A DNA stretch of 15,733 nt from an uncultured Bacilli bacterium. Its GTDB lineage: Bacteria; Bacillota_I; Bacilli_A; RF39; UBA660. Below the pieces are notes generated by a model, which saw only the letters and a program-made list of their open reading frames with translations, was not told where the DNA came from and ran no database searches. Of this stretch, positions 1 to 7,290 are shown piece by piece (the stretch's first letter is position 1; the number at the start of each line of letters is the position of its first letter). The position numbers and the translations under genes were made by a program. The DNA is taken from contig CAKOMI010000027.1 of the NCBI GenBank assembly GCA_934096605.1, positions 1 through 15,733 of the forward strand, given 5' to 3'.

Positions 1-9
1 AGTTTTTTT
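1..9 (+). terminator. Possible 3' tail of an upstream terminator
   Basis: The window opens on a run of seven T's, as at the end of a Rho-independent terminator. The stem would lie outside the window, so this cannot be confirmed. Confidence 0.2.
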
Positions 10-25
10 GATCATTTATTTAATC

Positions 26-54
26 TTTAAAAAAGTATAAAATTAATGTATAAT
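26..54 (+). promoter_or_regulatory. Sigma-A-type promoter of the first operon
   Basis: TTTAAA at 26-31, a 17-nt spacer and a consensus TATAAT at 49-54. Transcription should begin near 60-62. This leaves room for a ribosome site (AAAGTGGTGA at 71-80) before a TTG start at 86, but almost none before the ATG at 68. Confidence 0.65.
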
Positions 55-85
55 ATTTATACAATAAATGAAAGTGGTGAATAAA

Positions 86-577
86 TTGAAAAAATTAAAA
101 GAGCTATGGAACAAAAATCGTGTCTTATTCGTTCTAGCAACAATTGTAATCGTATGTTTTATTATTATTCTAATTGTAACAATGAAATTATTTTTTGGCG
201 TAAGTACAAGTGCCTACGGTGATAGACTAGAAAGTATATCTTCATCGCCAGTAACTGATGAACAAAAAAATGCTATTACTAGCAAATTAAAAGAAAATGA
301 TTCAGTAAGTGATGTTGAGGTTCATACCCAAGGTAAAATTATCTATATCAGAATAACTTATAAAGGTGTTTCTTTAAGTAGAGCCAAAGAAATAGCCGTG
401 ACAGCCATAGATACAATAAAAGAAGAATACCAAAAACTATATGACGTTCATTTTACATTAAAACAAACTGGTGATGAAAATTCTGAAGCATTTACAGTTA
501 TGGGTGCTAAAAATATTAATGGTAAAGAAGTTATCTGGAATAACAACACTCCATTTACAAGTGAGGCTGATGAATAA
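86..577 (+). CDS. Membrane-anchored protein of unknown function
   Basis: I do not recognise this family. The protein is about 163 residues: a Lys-rich N-terminus, one strong TM helix (roughly residues 14-36 from the TTG start, rich in V, I, L and F), then an extracellular or periplasm-equivalent domain of about 120 residues with mixed alpha/beta character. There is no lipobox Cys. I chose TTG 86 because AAAGTGGTGA (71-80) closely resembles the anti-16S complement and lies 5 nt upstream, whereas ATG 68 (six residues longer) has no Shine-Dalgarno and would fall only a few bases after the predicted transcription start. The stop is 2 nt before the receptor-like gene at 580, so the two are probably co-translated, and an extracytoplasmic partner role for the receptor is a reasonable inference. 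Being a real gene is near certain; the start is moderately sure and the function unknown. Confidence 0.8.
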   Translation: MKKLKELWNKNRVLFVLATIVIVCFIIILIVTMKLFFGVSTSAYGDRLESISSSPVTDEQKNAITSKLKENDSVSDVEVHTQGKIIYIRITYKGVSLSRAKEIAVTAIDTIKEEYQKLYDVHFTLKQTGDENSEAFTVMGAKNINGKEVIWNNNTPFTSEADE

Positions 578-579
578 TA

Positions 580-2595
580 ATGAAAAAGAAATCAAAAAGA
601 ATAATTATAACAACCATTATAGTTATATTCTTAATAATATTAGGTGTTTTACTATTTCAAAAAAAAGAAACTGCTTTAACTAGTAAAGAAAGAGCCTGGA
701 TAAGCGAAAACCAAAAAAATATTCAAAATGTATCAGTTACTAATTCAAGTAATATCTTTGGTAAAGATGGCGTTGGTATATACTACGAATTCTTAAATTC
801 TTTAAGTGAAAAATATAATATTAAATTCAATAAAATTACTACTGAGGAAGATAACGCTATAAATAATATATCCTTAATGGTTGGTAACAACATGCCCCAA
901 ACGAGTTTTCTCTTTTATGAAGACCATTATGTTTTAGTTAGTAAAAATGAAGACAATATAACTGACACTAAAAGTATTAATAACAAAACAATTGGTGTTT
1001 TAAGTAAAAATGAAACCTATATCAAAAATTACTTGACTGACTTAAATGTTACCTATAAATCATATCAAGATGATAAAGCCCTTCTTAGTGCTATGGATAA
1101 AAATGAAGTATCATATCTTCTAGTGCCACGTACCGAGTATATGGATACTATACTTCAAAAAAAATATTGGATTAATTATCATTTTAGTGACATCTTAAGA
1201 TATTTCTATGTTGCTGATAAAGAAGATGAAGAGCTATATACAATATTCAAAAAATATTTTAATACATGGCAAACTAAAAACTTAGATAACGTTCTTTATG
1301 AAGAAGAAAGAAATCTTTTTGCAAATAACTTAGGTATATCTGAAACCAACTTAGATAAAATTCAAAAAGAAACAATTAACTATGCCTATAAAGTTAATGC
1401 CCCTTATGAGATTTATGGTGATAACAAATATGGAGGAGTCATAAGTGAATACTTAACAAGGTTTTCTAAATTCGCAGGTATTGAAATAAAATATACTAAA
1501 TACACTAGTGATAAGAAAATAATTAGAGATTTAAATAATGATAAGATTGACTTATTAACATCTTTCTATAACAACATAAATGATAACAATGTTATTAAAA
1601 CAAACATGCCAATTAAAATAGGTGTCTTTGTTAATGAAAAAAATAATACTATTATAAACTCTATCGAAGCTTTAAAGAAAGTTCCTATTTATGTTGAAGA
1701 AAATTCCATTATACTAAATAAATTAAGTAATTTAGGCTTAGAAATCAATACTTTCAAACTAAATAAAATTGCCACTATTCTAAAAAATAAAGATAATATC
1801 ATTTTAATGGATGAGGCTATGGGTCGTAACTTACAAAAAAGTACTTTAATTAATTATGAACTACAATATACATATAATACGAGTTCAACTTATACAATGA
1901 ATAGTTATTCTGATGAAACAATTAATACCTTACTTAAAAGATATATCAATTTCCTAGATAATAACGTTATGCTTAAAACTGGTACATATAATGGGACTAA
2001 GTTAAGTAAAAAAGGAGCATTCATTAATTCTTTTGCAAGTTATCTAATATTTGCATTTATAGTTATTGTCGTAATACTATTACTAATTTATCGTTCTAGT
2101 AAAAAAGTTAAAATTCAAAAGAAAATTAAAAAAGAAGATAAACTAAAATATGTTGATCATTTGACTAGTTTAAAAAATAGAAATTATCTAAATGAAAATA
2201 TGACCTCTTGGAGTAAAAATACTATCTATCCTCAAAGTGTAATTATTATTGACTTAAATAAAGTTCAAGAAATTAATGATACCGAAGGATATGAAGAAGG
2301 AGACAAACAAATTAAATCAGCAGCTAATATCTTAATAAAAACTCAACTAGACAATTCTGATTTAATAAGAACTGATGGTAATGAATTTATGATTTACTTA
2401 GTTGGTTATAGTCAAAAACAAGTAACAAGTTATCTTCATAAACTAACTAAAGAATTTAATGATTTACCTTATAAAAATGGTGTATGCTTAAGTTATAGTA
2501 TGATTTTAGATGACTTAAAATCAATTGAAGATGCTATTAATGAATGTGTTGAAGAAATAAAAAAACAAAAAACAATAAAAGAGGAAAATGTATGA
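580..2595 (+). CDS. Two-TM receptor: tandem solute-binding-like domains with a degenerate GGDEF domain
   Basis: This 671-residue protein has TM helix 1 at about 8-27, an extracytoplasmic part made of two repeats resembling SBP_bac_3 solute-binding folds (about 37-245 and 265-460), TM helix 2 at about 486-505, and a cytoplasmic GGDEF-like domain (about 524-665). GGDEF landmarks are visible: D526-H-L-T-S-L-K-N-R533, the metal-site Asp D558, and N566-D-T-E-G570 with G574-D575. The signature loop, however, reads D599-G-N-E-F603 instead of GG(D/E)EF. Losing the first Gly and the acidic third residue is usually incompatible with making cyclic di-GMP, so the domain may bind a nucleotide or a partner instead. 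In related receptors the SBP part senses amino acids or peptides. The gene follows the upstream membrane protein by 2 nt and overlaps brkB by 4 nt, so it is mid-operon. The domain architecture is confident; the ligand is unknown, and loss of cyclase activity is inferred. Confidence 0.85.
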   Translation: MKKKSKRIIITTIIVIFLIILGVLLFQKKETALTSKERAWISENQKNIQNVSVTNSSNIFGKDGVGIYYEFLNSLSEKYNIKFNKITTEEDNAINNISLMVGNNMPQTSFLFYEDHYVLVSKNEDNITDTKSINNKTIGVLSKNETYIKNYLTDLNVTYKSYQDDKALLSAMDKNEVSYLLVPRTEYMDTILQKKYWINYHFSDILRYFYVADKEDEELYTIFKKYFNTWQTKNLDNVLYEEERNLFANNLGISETNLDKIQKETINYAYKVNAPYEIYGDNKYGGVISEYLTRFSKFAGIEIKYTKYTSDKKIIRDLNNDKIDLLTSFYNNINDNNVIKTNMPIKIGVFVNEKNNTIINSIEALKKVPIYVEENSIILNKLSNLGLEINTFKLNKIATILKNKDNIILMDEAMGRNLQKSTLINYELQYTYNTSSTYTMNSYSDETINTLLKRYINFLDNNVMLKTGTYNGTKLSKKGAFINSFASYLIFAFIVIVVILLLIYRSSKKVKIQKKIKKEDKLKYVDHLTSLKNRNYLNENMTSWSKNTIYPQSVIIIDLNKVQEINDTEGYEEGDKQIKSAANILIKTQLDNSDLIRTDGNEFMIYLVGYSQKQVTSYLHKLTKEFNDLPYKNGVCLSYSMILDDLKSIEDAINECVEEIKKQKTIKEENV

Positions 2596-3425
2596 AAATA
2601 AAAAAGAAAGTAAAAGACTTTAATAAAAGAATCATTCACATATTAAGTAGAAGCGATATGCTAATTCTTCCTGGTCAACTTGCTTTCTTTTTGCTTTTAG
2701 CCATTGTTCCCACTATTACAATAATAGCTTATGCTGCTTCATTATTTAATGTATCTATTGATTTTATATCCAATTTTATGATTAAAGCATTTGGGAGTAA
2801 TGTAAAAGAACTTATTATACCAATTATAACGGAAATCAAACTAACACCCGGCTTTTTAATTCCCTTTTGCATCGCCCTATATACTTCAAGTGGTGGCTCA
2901 AGTAGTATTATTGTTACCTCTAATCAGTTATATGGCTTTGAAAATACTAGCTTCATAAAAAGAAAAATTAAAGGTTTAATTATGATTTTAATATTAGTAA
3001 TATTAATTGTCTTTTTATTACTAATCCCAGGTTTTGGTGATAAATTTATTGACCTTATTAAATATGTGAACATGAATAATACTGTAACAAATTCAATTAT
3101 ATTTATGATAAATCTATCTAAAGGACCAATATCATGGCTTATTATATTTATGCTAATAAAAATTATTTATACCATGGCTCCTGATGGCACTATCAAAAGC
3201 AGTTATACCACCAAAGGATCATTATTTACCACTTTTGGTTTTACAATCATAACATCTATTTACTCTTTTTATGTAACACATTTTTCTCATTATGATATTT
3301 TATATGGTGGTTTATCACATTTTGTTATTTTAATGATTTGGCTTTATCTAATTTCATACATAATTATAATTGGCATAGCCATTAATGCTGAAGAATATCA
3401 AAAAAGGCAGAAATTGGCACAATAA
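2592..3425 (+). CDS. YihY/BrkB family integral membrane protein
   Basis: This 277-residue polytopic protein has about six hydrophobic helices, with a cytoplasmic basic N-terminus (KIKKKVKDFNKR). Family marks include a SDMLILPGQLAFFLLLAIVP stretch in the first helix, the small-residue TSSGGSSS segment after the second, and a YGGLSHFVILMIWLYLISY segment near the C-terminus. Members are often annotated as virulence factor BrkB or, wrongly, ribonuclease BN; the biochemical role is unproven and transport or envelope functions have been suggested. The ATG overlaps the receptor stop (ATGA at 2592-2595), and AGAGGA lies about 7 nt upstream, so translation is probably coupled. The C-terminus passes over an A6 run at 3400-3405; a -1 shift there would open a further 43 codons (see findings). 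Length is normal for the family without the extension. Confidence 0.92.
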   Translation: MKIKKKVKDFNKRIIHILSRSDMLILPGQLAFFLLLAIVPTITIIAYAASLFNVSIDFISNFMIKAFGSNVKELIIPIITEIKLTPGFLIPFCIALYTSSGGSSSIIVTSNQLYGFENTSFIKRKIKGLIMILILVILIVFLLLIPGFGDKFIDLIKYVNMNNTVTNSIIFMINLSKGPISWLIIFMLIKIIYTMAPDGTIKSSYTTKGSLFTTFGFTIITSIYSFYVTHFSHYDILYGGLSHFVILMIWLYLISYIIIIGIAINAEEYQKRQKLAQ

Positions 3426-3530
3426 AAAAGAAGAAAAATAAAATACTATATATATGCACACCGATATTACTCGTGCATTTAATTATCAATTTTAACTTTG
3501 ATGAAAGCAAAATTGAAAGTAATACCGATT

Positions 3531-3559
3531 AGGAAATGGATTAATTTATTTCCTTTTTT
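3531..3559 (+). terminator. Rho-independent terminator after brkB
   Basis: AGGAAAT (3531-3537) pairs perfectly with ATTTCCT (3548-3554), with a 10-nt loop and a TTTTTT tail. It ends the three-gene operon and isolates it from fic. Confidence 0.7.
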
Positions 3560-3579
3560 AGTGTAAGAAAATAGTGATT

Positions 3580-3669
3580 TATGTTAAAATATCTTAGAAA
3601 ACTTAACATATAAGCAAAACATGTTAAAAAAATGTAAAAAATTTAACATATTAATTGAACGTGTTAAAA
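3580..3669 (+). promoter_or_regulatory. Operator-like array of five ATGTTAA half-sites upstream of fic
   Basis: Half-sites alternate in direction: TATGTTAA (3580-3587), TTAACATA (3603-3610), ATGTTAAA (3621-3628), TTTAACAT (3642-3649) and GTGTTAAA (3661-3668). Centres are about 18-23 nt apart, close to two helical turns, so they would face the same side of the DNA. The last lies within the promoter spacer. The likely reader is the winged-helix domain of the Fic protein encoded downstream (inference). Confidence 0.6.
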
Positions 3670-3683
3670 AAATAGTGTAATAT
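3655..3683 (+). promoter_or_regulatory. fic promoter
   Basis: TTGAAC (3655-3660), exactly 17 nt, then TAATAT (3678-3683). Transcription would start near 3690. GGAG at 3692-3695 lies 8 nt before the ATG, so the leader is very short. The promoter is overlaid by the fifth half-site of the operator array. Confidence 0.7.
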
Positions 3684-3703
3684 ATACATATGGAGATGAT
3701 TTA

Positions 3704-4759
3704 ATGAAACTACTACCATTTAATGACTATAATTTAAAAACACCTAAAATACTAGAGTCCCTAAATGAAGCCTCTAGATCACTTGCAGAATTAAAGGGGT
3801 TTGCTAATTCTATACCTAATCAGTACATATTAATTAATGCAATTACCATTAATGAAGCCAAAGATAGTAGTGAAATAGAAAACATAGTAACAACTCATGA
3901 TAGTATTTATAAAGTCCTAACTAAAAGTGGTTTTAAAGATGAAGCAGCCAAAGAAGTGGTTGATTATAGAAGAGCAATATGGCGCGGCTATGAGATTATT
4001 AAAGAAAAAGGTTTTATTAACACCAATGCTTTAGTAGAAATTCAATCTATAATTGAACATAATAATGGTGGAATTAGAAAAACACCTGGCACAAATCTTC
4101 AAAATAGTAAAACTGGTGAGATTATATATACACCACCTCAAACAGAAACAGAAATTAGAGATTTATTAAAGAATCTAGAAGATTATATTAACAATAGTGA
4201 AGATGATACAGACCCATTAATTAAGATGGCCTTAGTTCATTATCAATTTGAATCAATTCACCCCTTTTATGATGGCAATGGTAGAACTGGTAGAGTATTA
4301 AACGTAATATACTTAGTATTAAATAAACTACTTGATAGCCCTATTTTATATCTAAGTAATTATATCAATAATACTAAATCGGATTACTATCGATTATTTA
4401 CTGAATTTAGAGAAAAAAACAATTATGAAGACTGGATTTTATACATATTAAATGGTGTTAATGAAACGGCTAAAAATACTATTAATTTAATTAAACAAAT
4501 TCAAAGTGAGATGGAATCATACAAAAAAGAATTTATGACTAAACTGCCTAAAGTTTATTCTGATGATTTACTAAACTCTTTATTTTATGAGGTATATACC
4601 CGTATTAATTATATTGAAGAAAAGTTAGGGGTAACAAGACAAACTGCTGCCATTTACCTAAACCAATTAGTTGAAGTGGGACTATTAGAATATGAAAAGA
4701 TAGGTAAAGAAAATATCTATAAAAATGTTAGACTTATAAACTTATTAAAAAAATTTTAA
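3704..4759 (+). CDS. Class II Fic family protein adenylyltransferase with C-terminal winged helix
   Basis: This 351-residue protein transfers AMP from ATP to hydroxyl side chains of target proteins. Domain order is an N-terminal Fic_N-like region (about 1-95), the Fic core (about 100-250), and a C-terminal winged helix-turn-helix (about 295-350, containing KLGVTRQTAAIYLNQLVEVG). The catalytic motif is intact: H186-P-F-Y-D190-G-N-G-R-T-G-R197, with the general-base His and the ATP-binding Arg residues. The inhibitory helix is also present, S55-S-E-I-E59-N60, matching (S/T)xxxE(G/N). This makes it a class II, self-inhibited enzyme like Shewanella SoFic and Bacteroides BtFic, which have the same layout. 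There is no separate antitoxin gene, as expected when the inhibitory helix is in cis. It is monocistronic, with its own promoter and an array of half-sites that the winged helix could bind. The target protein is unknown. Confidence 0.95.
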   Translation: MKLLPFNDYNLKTPKILESLNEASRSLAELKGFANSIPNQYILINAITINEAKDSSEIENIVTTHDSIYKVLTKSGFKDEAAKEVVDYRRAIWRGYEIIKEKGFINTNALVEIQSIIEHNNGGIRKTPGTNLQNSKTGEIIYTPPQTETEIRDLLKNLEDYINNSEDDTDPLIKMALVHYQFESIHPFYDGNGRTGRVLNVIYLVLNKLLDSPILYLSNYINNTKSDYYRLFTEFREKNNYEDWILYILNGVNETAKNTINLIKQIQSEMESYKKEFMTKLPKVYSDDLLNSLFYEVYTRINYIEEKLGVTRQTAAIYLNQLVEVGLLEYEKIGKENIYKNVRLINLLKKF

Positions 4760-4845
4760 ATAAAAGGTAATCTTAATATATAGTATTTGAAGAGGTTTAA
4801 ATAAATAAGTGATGTTTTAAGTACGTTGATTTAAGGATAAAAATG

Positions 4846-4873
4846 AATTAATATCTTGCACCTGATATTAATT
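4846..4873. repeat. Perfect 10-bp inverted repeat (hairpin)
   Basis: AATTAATATC (4846-4855) and GATATTAATT (4864-4873) are exact reverse complements around the 8-nt loop TTGCACCT. There is no T-tract on the + strand. On the - strand the hairpin is followed by CATTTTTA, so it would be at best a weak terminator in that direction, although no - strand gene is present. Confidence 0.6.
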
Positions 4874-5314
4874 GAAGCTTAAATAAAGTAAATTAAATAA
4901 TATAAATTGTAATTTTTAAATACGTTATTAGATAAAGTCTGAGAAAGTATATAAAAGGCATACATTTGTTTTTTGAAAGGTTAAATCTAGTATATTCAAT
5001 GTTTTCATAAAATATAAATTACTTTAGTATCCTCAATTCGTACTAAAATGATATTTTGGCAAAATAATTGTTATTATAAAGAGTTTTGAGTAATTATTAT
5101 AATACTTTTATAAATAGATTTATCACAAAATATATATTTTTTTCATTTAAGTAGCAATTTATAACAACTATTTTGTACTATATTGACACAATGTTATTAA
5201 TTAAAAATTTTTTTACATTATTTTTAGCAATTTTAAAGAATATATTTAAAAATAAAGCTTAAAATACCAATTAAAAATTATTAGTGTGAATTGAAGGTTT
5301 AGTACCGGTAAGTA

Positions 5315-5343
5315 TATACAGATTAAAATAATAATGATACAAT
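5315..5343 (+). promoter_or_regulatory. Promoter of the PD-(D/E)XK gene (extended -10)
   Basis: TATACA (5315-5320), 17 nt, TACAAT (5338-5343), with TG one base before the -10 (TGaTACAAT). The -35 is weak (4 of 6) and the extended -10 compensates. A palindrome TACCGGTA lies just upstream and could be a binding site. Confidence 0.5.
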
Positions 5344-5368
5344 ATGTATTAATTTAAGGAGGCAAAAT

Positions 5369-6151
5369 ATGAGCTCTGTAACCACTAGAATAAAAGAAAT
5401 AAAACAACCACGAGGCGGATATTTAAAAATTTCTGCTTTTGACATTAAGGTTTTAGAAGATGACAAAATTTTAAATGAAAATGAAAATATAAGCGCTTCT
5501 GTTATTGGGATGGCAGTAGACTATATGACAAGATTTATGATGGGTGCTAAATTAACAGAAGCTTTTAAAATATCAATTATGGGCGCAACTCTTGCAGAAA
5601 GACACAGGTTTAAAAATTCGTTGAAAGAAATTGATACATACTTAGAAAAGATAAAAGGACTAGATGCTGAATCAATCATATATGCATGTAAAGCTGTTAC
5701 ATTTGACGTGTGGTATAGAAATATGTTTGCAGCAATGATGTCAAAAACTGCAAAAGATACTAATCCAGATGCTGAAACTATAGAAAATATTAAAGTGCTA
5801 ATTGAAAGAAGTTTAAAGTTTTGGAAAATTTATGGCCCAATAAAAGTTGATGGATTCACTTTTGAAAATAATGGTTATACTGATATAGTTAACACAGGTG
5901 ATGGGGATTTTTTAACAGACGATACTTTATGGGATTTTAAAGTATTAAAATCAGAGCCAAAAAAGGAGCATACTTTGCAATTGTTAATGTATTATATAAT
6001 GGGTACTCATTCAGGCAAAGAAGAATTCAAAAATATAAAGAAAATTGGAATATATAATCCAAGACTTAATAAAGTATATCAGTATGAAATAAATAATCTA
6101 TCTAATGATATAATTAAAGATATAGAAGAAAATGTGATTTGTTATAGATAA
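5369..6151 (+). CDS. PD-(D/E)XK (RecB-like) nuclease-family protein, solitary
   Basis: This 260-residue soluble protein has no signal peptide or TM segment. The C-terminal third carries the RecB-type nuclease triad of motifs: GxxD at G169-Y-T-D172, the (D/E)xK at D189-F-K191, and QxxxY at Q204-L-L-M-Y208. Two further segments look conserved: GDGDFLTDDTLWDF just before the DxK and IGIYNPRLNKVY at 226-237. The N-terminal half is alpha-helical and I do not recognise it. I believe close relatives are scattered as single hypothetical genes in Bacillota (from memory, not checked). The start is fixed by AAGGAGG at 5356-5362, 6 nt before the ATG. It stands alone between two long gene-poor stretches. 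Its alanine codons differ from its neighbours (0 GCC of 14, against 5 GCC of 13 in fic), which suggests transfer. The defence or phage-related role usual for such nucleases is inferred; activity is unproven. Confidence 0.75.
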   Translation: MSSVTTRIKEIKQPRGGYLKISAFDIKVLEDDKILNENENISASVIGMAVDYMTRFMMGAKLTEAFKISIMGATLAERHRFKNSLKEIDTYLEKIKGLDAESIIYACKAVTFDVWYRNMFAAMMSKTAKDTNPDAETIENIKVLIERSLKFWKIYGPIKVDGFTFENNGYTDIVNTGDGDFLTDDTLWDFKVLKSEPKKEHTLQLLMYYIMGTHSGKEEFKNIKKIGIYNPRLNKVYQYEINNLSNDIIKDIEENVICYR

Positions 6152-6241
6152 TTTTAGATACTTTTTTAAATATGTTCTGCTAATTTTGCCTGGTGAATTT
6201 GAGTATTATCAAGAACAAAACCATGAAAAATAATAGATAAA

Positions 6242-6515
6242 ATGCTTGTTAATCAGTATGAACATTGTTATGGAAAACAGTTATTAAACTGCGATAAAAT
6301 AAAGAGAAAAGCGAGTTCCAGTTATTGTAAAAAAATAGTCCAAAATCGTGTCTAAAGTCAATAGCAACTCCACATTTTATGGCATTACTACTCTTATAAT
6401 GATATGGCCAGTAGTGGCTATAATTATAACTATAATTGCTATAAAAAACAAAGAGAAAAATCTAAGCAATAAAAATTTTAATAATAAATTATTCAAAAAT
6501 ATACTTTATTATTAA
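6242..6515 (+). pseudogene. Possible frameshifted remnant of a Cys-containing single-TM protein
   Basis: An ATG at 6242 opens 37 codons ending at 6355. They include HCYGKQ and SSYCKKIV, spaced like a decayed zinc ribbon. In the next frame, 6339-6515 reads on from SKVNSNSTFYG through a strong TM segment (IMIWPVVAIIITIIAI) to a Lys/Asn-rich tail. Removing one base between 6339 and 6352, for example from the A4 run at 6342-6345, joins both into about 91 residues. There is no Shine-Dalgarno before 6242. The zinc-ribbon plus TM reading is a suggestion only; in DNA this AT-rich, open frames of this size occur by chance. Confidence 0.25.
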
Positions 6516-6558
6516 ACCCTGCAATTTCCACAAATGAATCAGCTTATCAACAAAAAAG

Positions 6559-6587
6559 TTTTCAAAAACTCTTTATTGGTGTATAAT
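6559..6587 (+). promoter_or_regulatory. rlmB operon promoter
   Basis: TTTTCA (6559-6564), 17 nt, consensus TATAAT (6582-6587). The same TTTTCA-17 arrangement recurs before the nucleoside kinase gene at 12385. Confidence 0.65.
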
Positions 6588-6609
6588 ACACTTGAATTGG
6601 AGGGGTATT

Positions 6610-7290
6610 ATGTTAGCCTGTGGAAAAAATGTTCTTCTAATGACAGAACCTAAAAAAATAAAAAAAGTATATTTAAGTAAAACTAGAAAAGATGAAACAG
6701 TTTTAAACTATTTAAAACAAAATAAAATTCATTATATCTTAACAGAGCCTACCATCTTGAACAAAATGACAAGTGAGAACCATCAAGGGATAGTTATTGA
6801 AATAGAGGACTATGTCTATGCCTCTTTAGAAAGTGCTTTTAATGAAGACTTTGTTCTTATCTTAGATCATTTAGAAGATCCACATAACTTAGGAGCTATT
6901 ATTCGTTCAGCTGAAGCAGCGGGCATAAAGTCTATTATAATCCCTAAAGATAGAAGCGTGTCTGTTAACGATACAGTAATAAAAATTAGTGCGGGTACAA
7001 TAAACAACGTTAAAATAATTCGTGTTACCAATTTAGTAGATGCAATAAAAAAACTTCAGAAAAACAACTTTTTTATCTATGGAGCTGATATGGTTGGTGA
7101 AGATTTAAGAACTTATAATTTTGATGGTAAAAAAGCCCTTATAATTGGTAATGAAGGAAAAGGTATAAGTAACGTCGTTGCAAAAAACTGTGATGTTATG
7201 ATTAAAATTCCTATGCTTGGTGAAGTAAATAGCCTAAATGCTTCAGTTGCTGCTGGTATTCTTGTTTTTAAAATGGGAGGCCTTTCATGA
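6610..7290 (+). CDS. rlmB: TrmH/SpoU family RNA 2'-O-methyltransferase (RlmB-like)
   Basis: This 226-residue enzyme methylates a ribose 2'-OH using S-adenosylmethionine. RlmB acts on G2251 of 23S rRNA in E. coli; the substrate here is inferred from context. A short N-terminal substrate-binding domain (about 1-66) precedes the SPOUT knot domain. The three motifs are complete: motif 1 around D90-PHNLGAIIRSAEAAG with N93 and R99, motif 2 IGNEGKGI (179-186), and motif 3 IPMLGEVNSLNASVAAGIL (200-218). The ATG at 6610 has GGAGGGG 4 nt upstream; an in-frame TTG at 6592 lies upstream of that site and is rejected. The gene overlaps the sigma factor by 4 nt (ATGA). In many Bacillota the order is cysS-mrnC-rlmB-yacP-sigH; here cysS, mrnC and yacP are missing and rlmB is preceded by accessory DNA. 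Confidence 0.9.
   Translation: MLACGKNVLLMTEPKKIKKVYLSKTRKDETVLNYLKQNKIHYILTEPTILNKMTSENHQGIVIEIEDYVYASLESAFNEDFVLILDHLEDPHNLGAIIRSAEAAGIKSIIIPKDRSVSVNDTVIKISAGTINNVKIIRVTNLVDAIKKLQKNNFFIYGADMVGEDLRTYNFDGKKALIIGNEGKGISNVVAKNCDVMIKIPMLGEVNSLNASVAAGILVFKMGGLS

Larger units (their letters stand above)
4760..5368. other. 609-nt AT-rich stretch without a convincing gene
   Basis: No ORF with a ribosome site was found on either strand. It holds a perfect 10-bp inverted repeat (4846-4873), a smaller repeat TTTAGTA/TACTAAA around 5030-5050, two copies of TTATTATAA near 5090 and 5115, an isolated TTGACA (5183-5188) with no good -10, a TACCGGTA palindrome near 5303, and the promoter of the nuclease-like gene at the end. 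Low coding density on both sides of the nuclease-like gene suggests decayed or inserted DNA. Confidence 0.5.
6152..6591. other. 440-nt gene-poor stretch before rlmB
   Basis: This region contains broken reading frames (see the pseudogene entry at 6242-6515) and, at its end, the rlmB promoter. No terminator is evident after the nuclease-like gene. Confidence 0.45.

Noticed and set aside
68..88. ATG start at 68 for the first gene
   Set aside because: It has no Shine-Dalgarno and lies only about 14 nt after the -10; TTG 86 follows a near-complete ribosome site. The alternative adds six residues and does not change the call.
3453..3494. 13-codon ORF within an ATGCAC/GTGCAT inverted repeat after brkB
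   Set aside because: Weak ribosome site, very short, and lies between a stop codon and a terminator with no supporting signal.
5191..5262. 23-codon ORF with a hydrophobic, Lys-rich product
   Set aside because: There is no ribosome site upstream, a TTGACA sits immediately before the ATG, and such ORFs are expected by chance in DNA this AT-rich.
4760..6591. Insertion sequence or transposon around the nuclease-like gene
   Set aside because: No transposase, no matching terminal inverted repeats and no target-site duplication could be found by eye.
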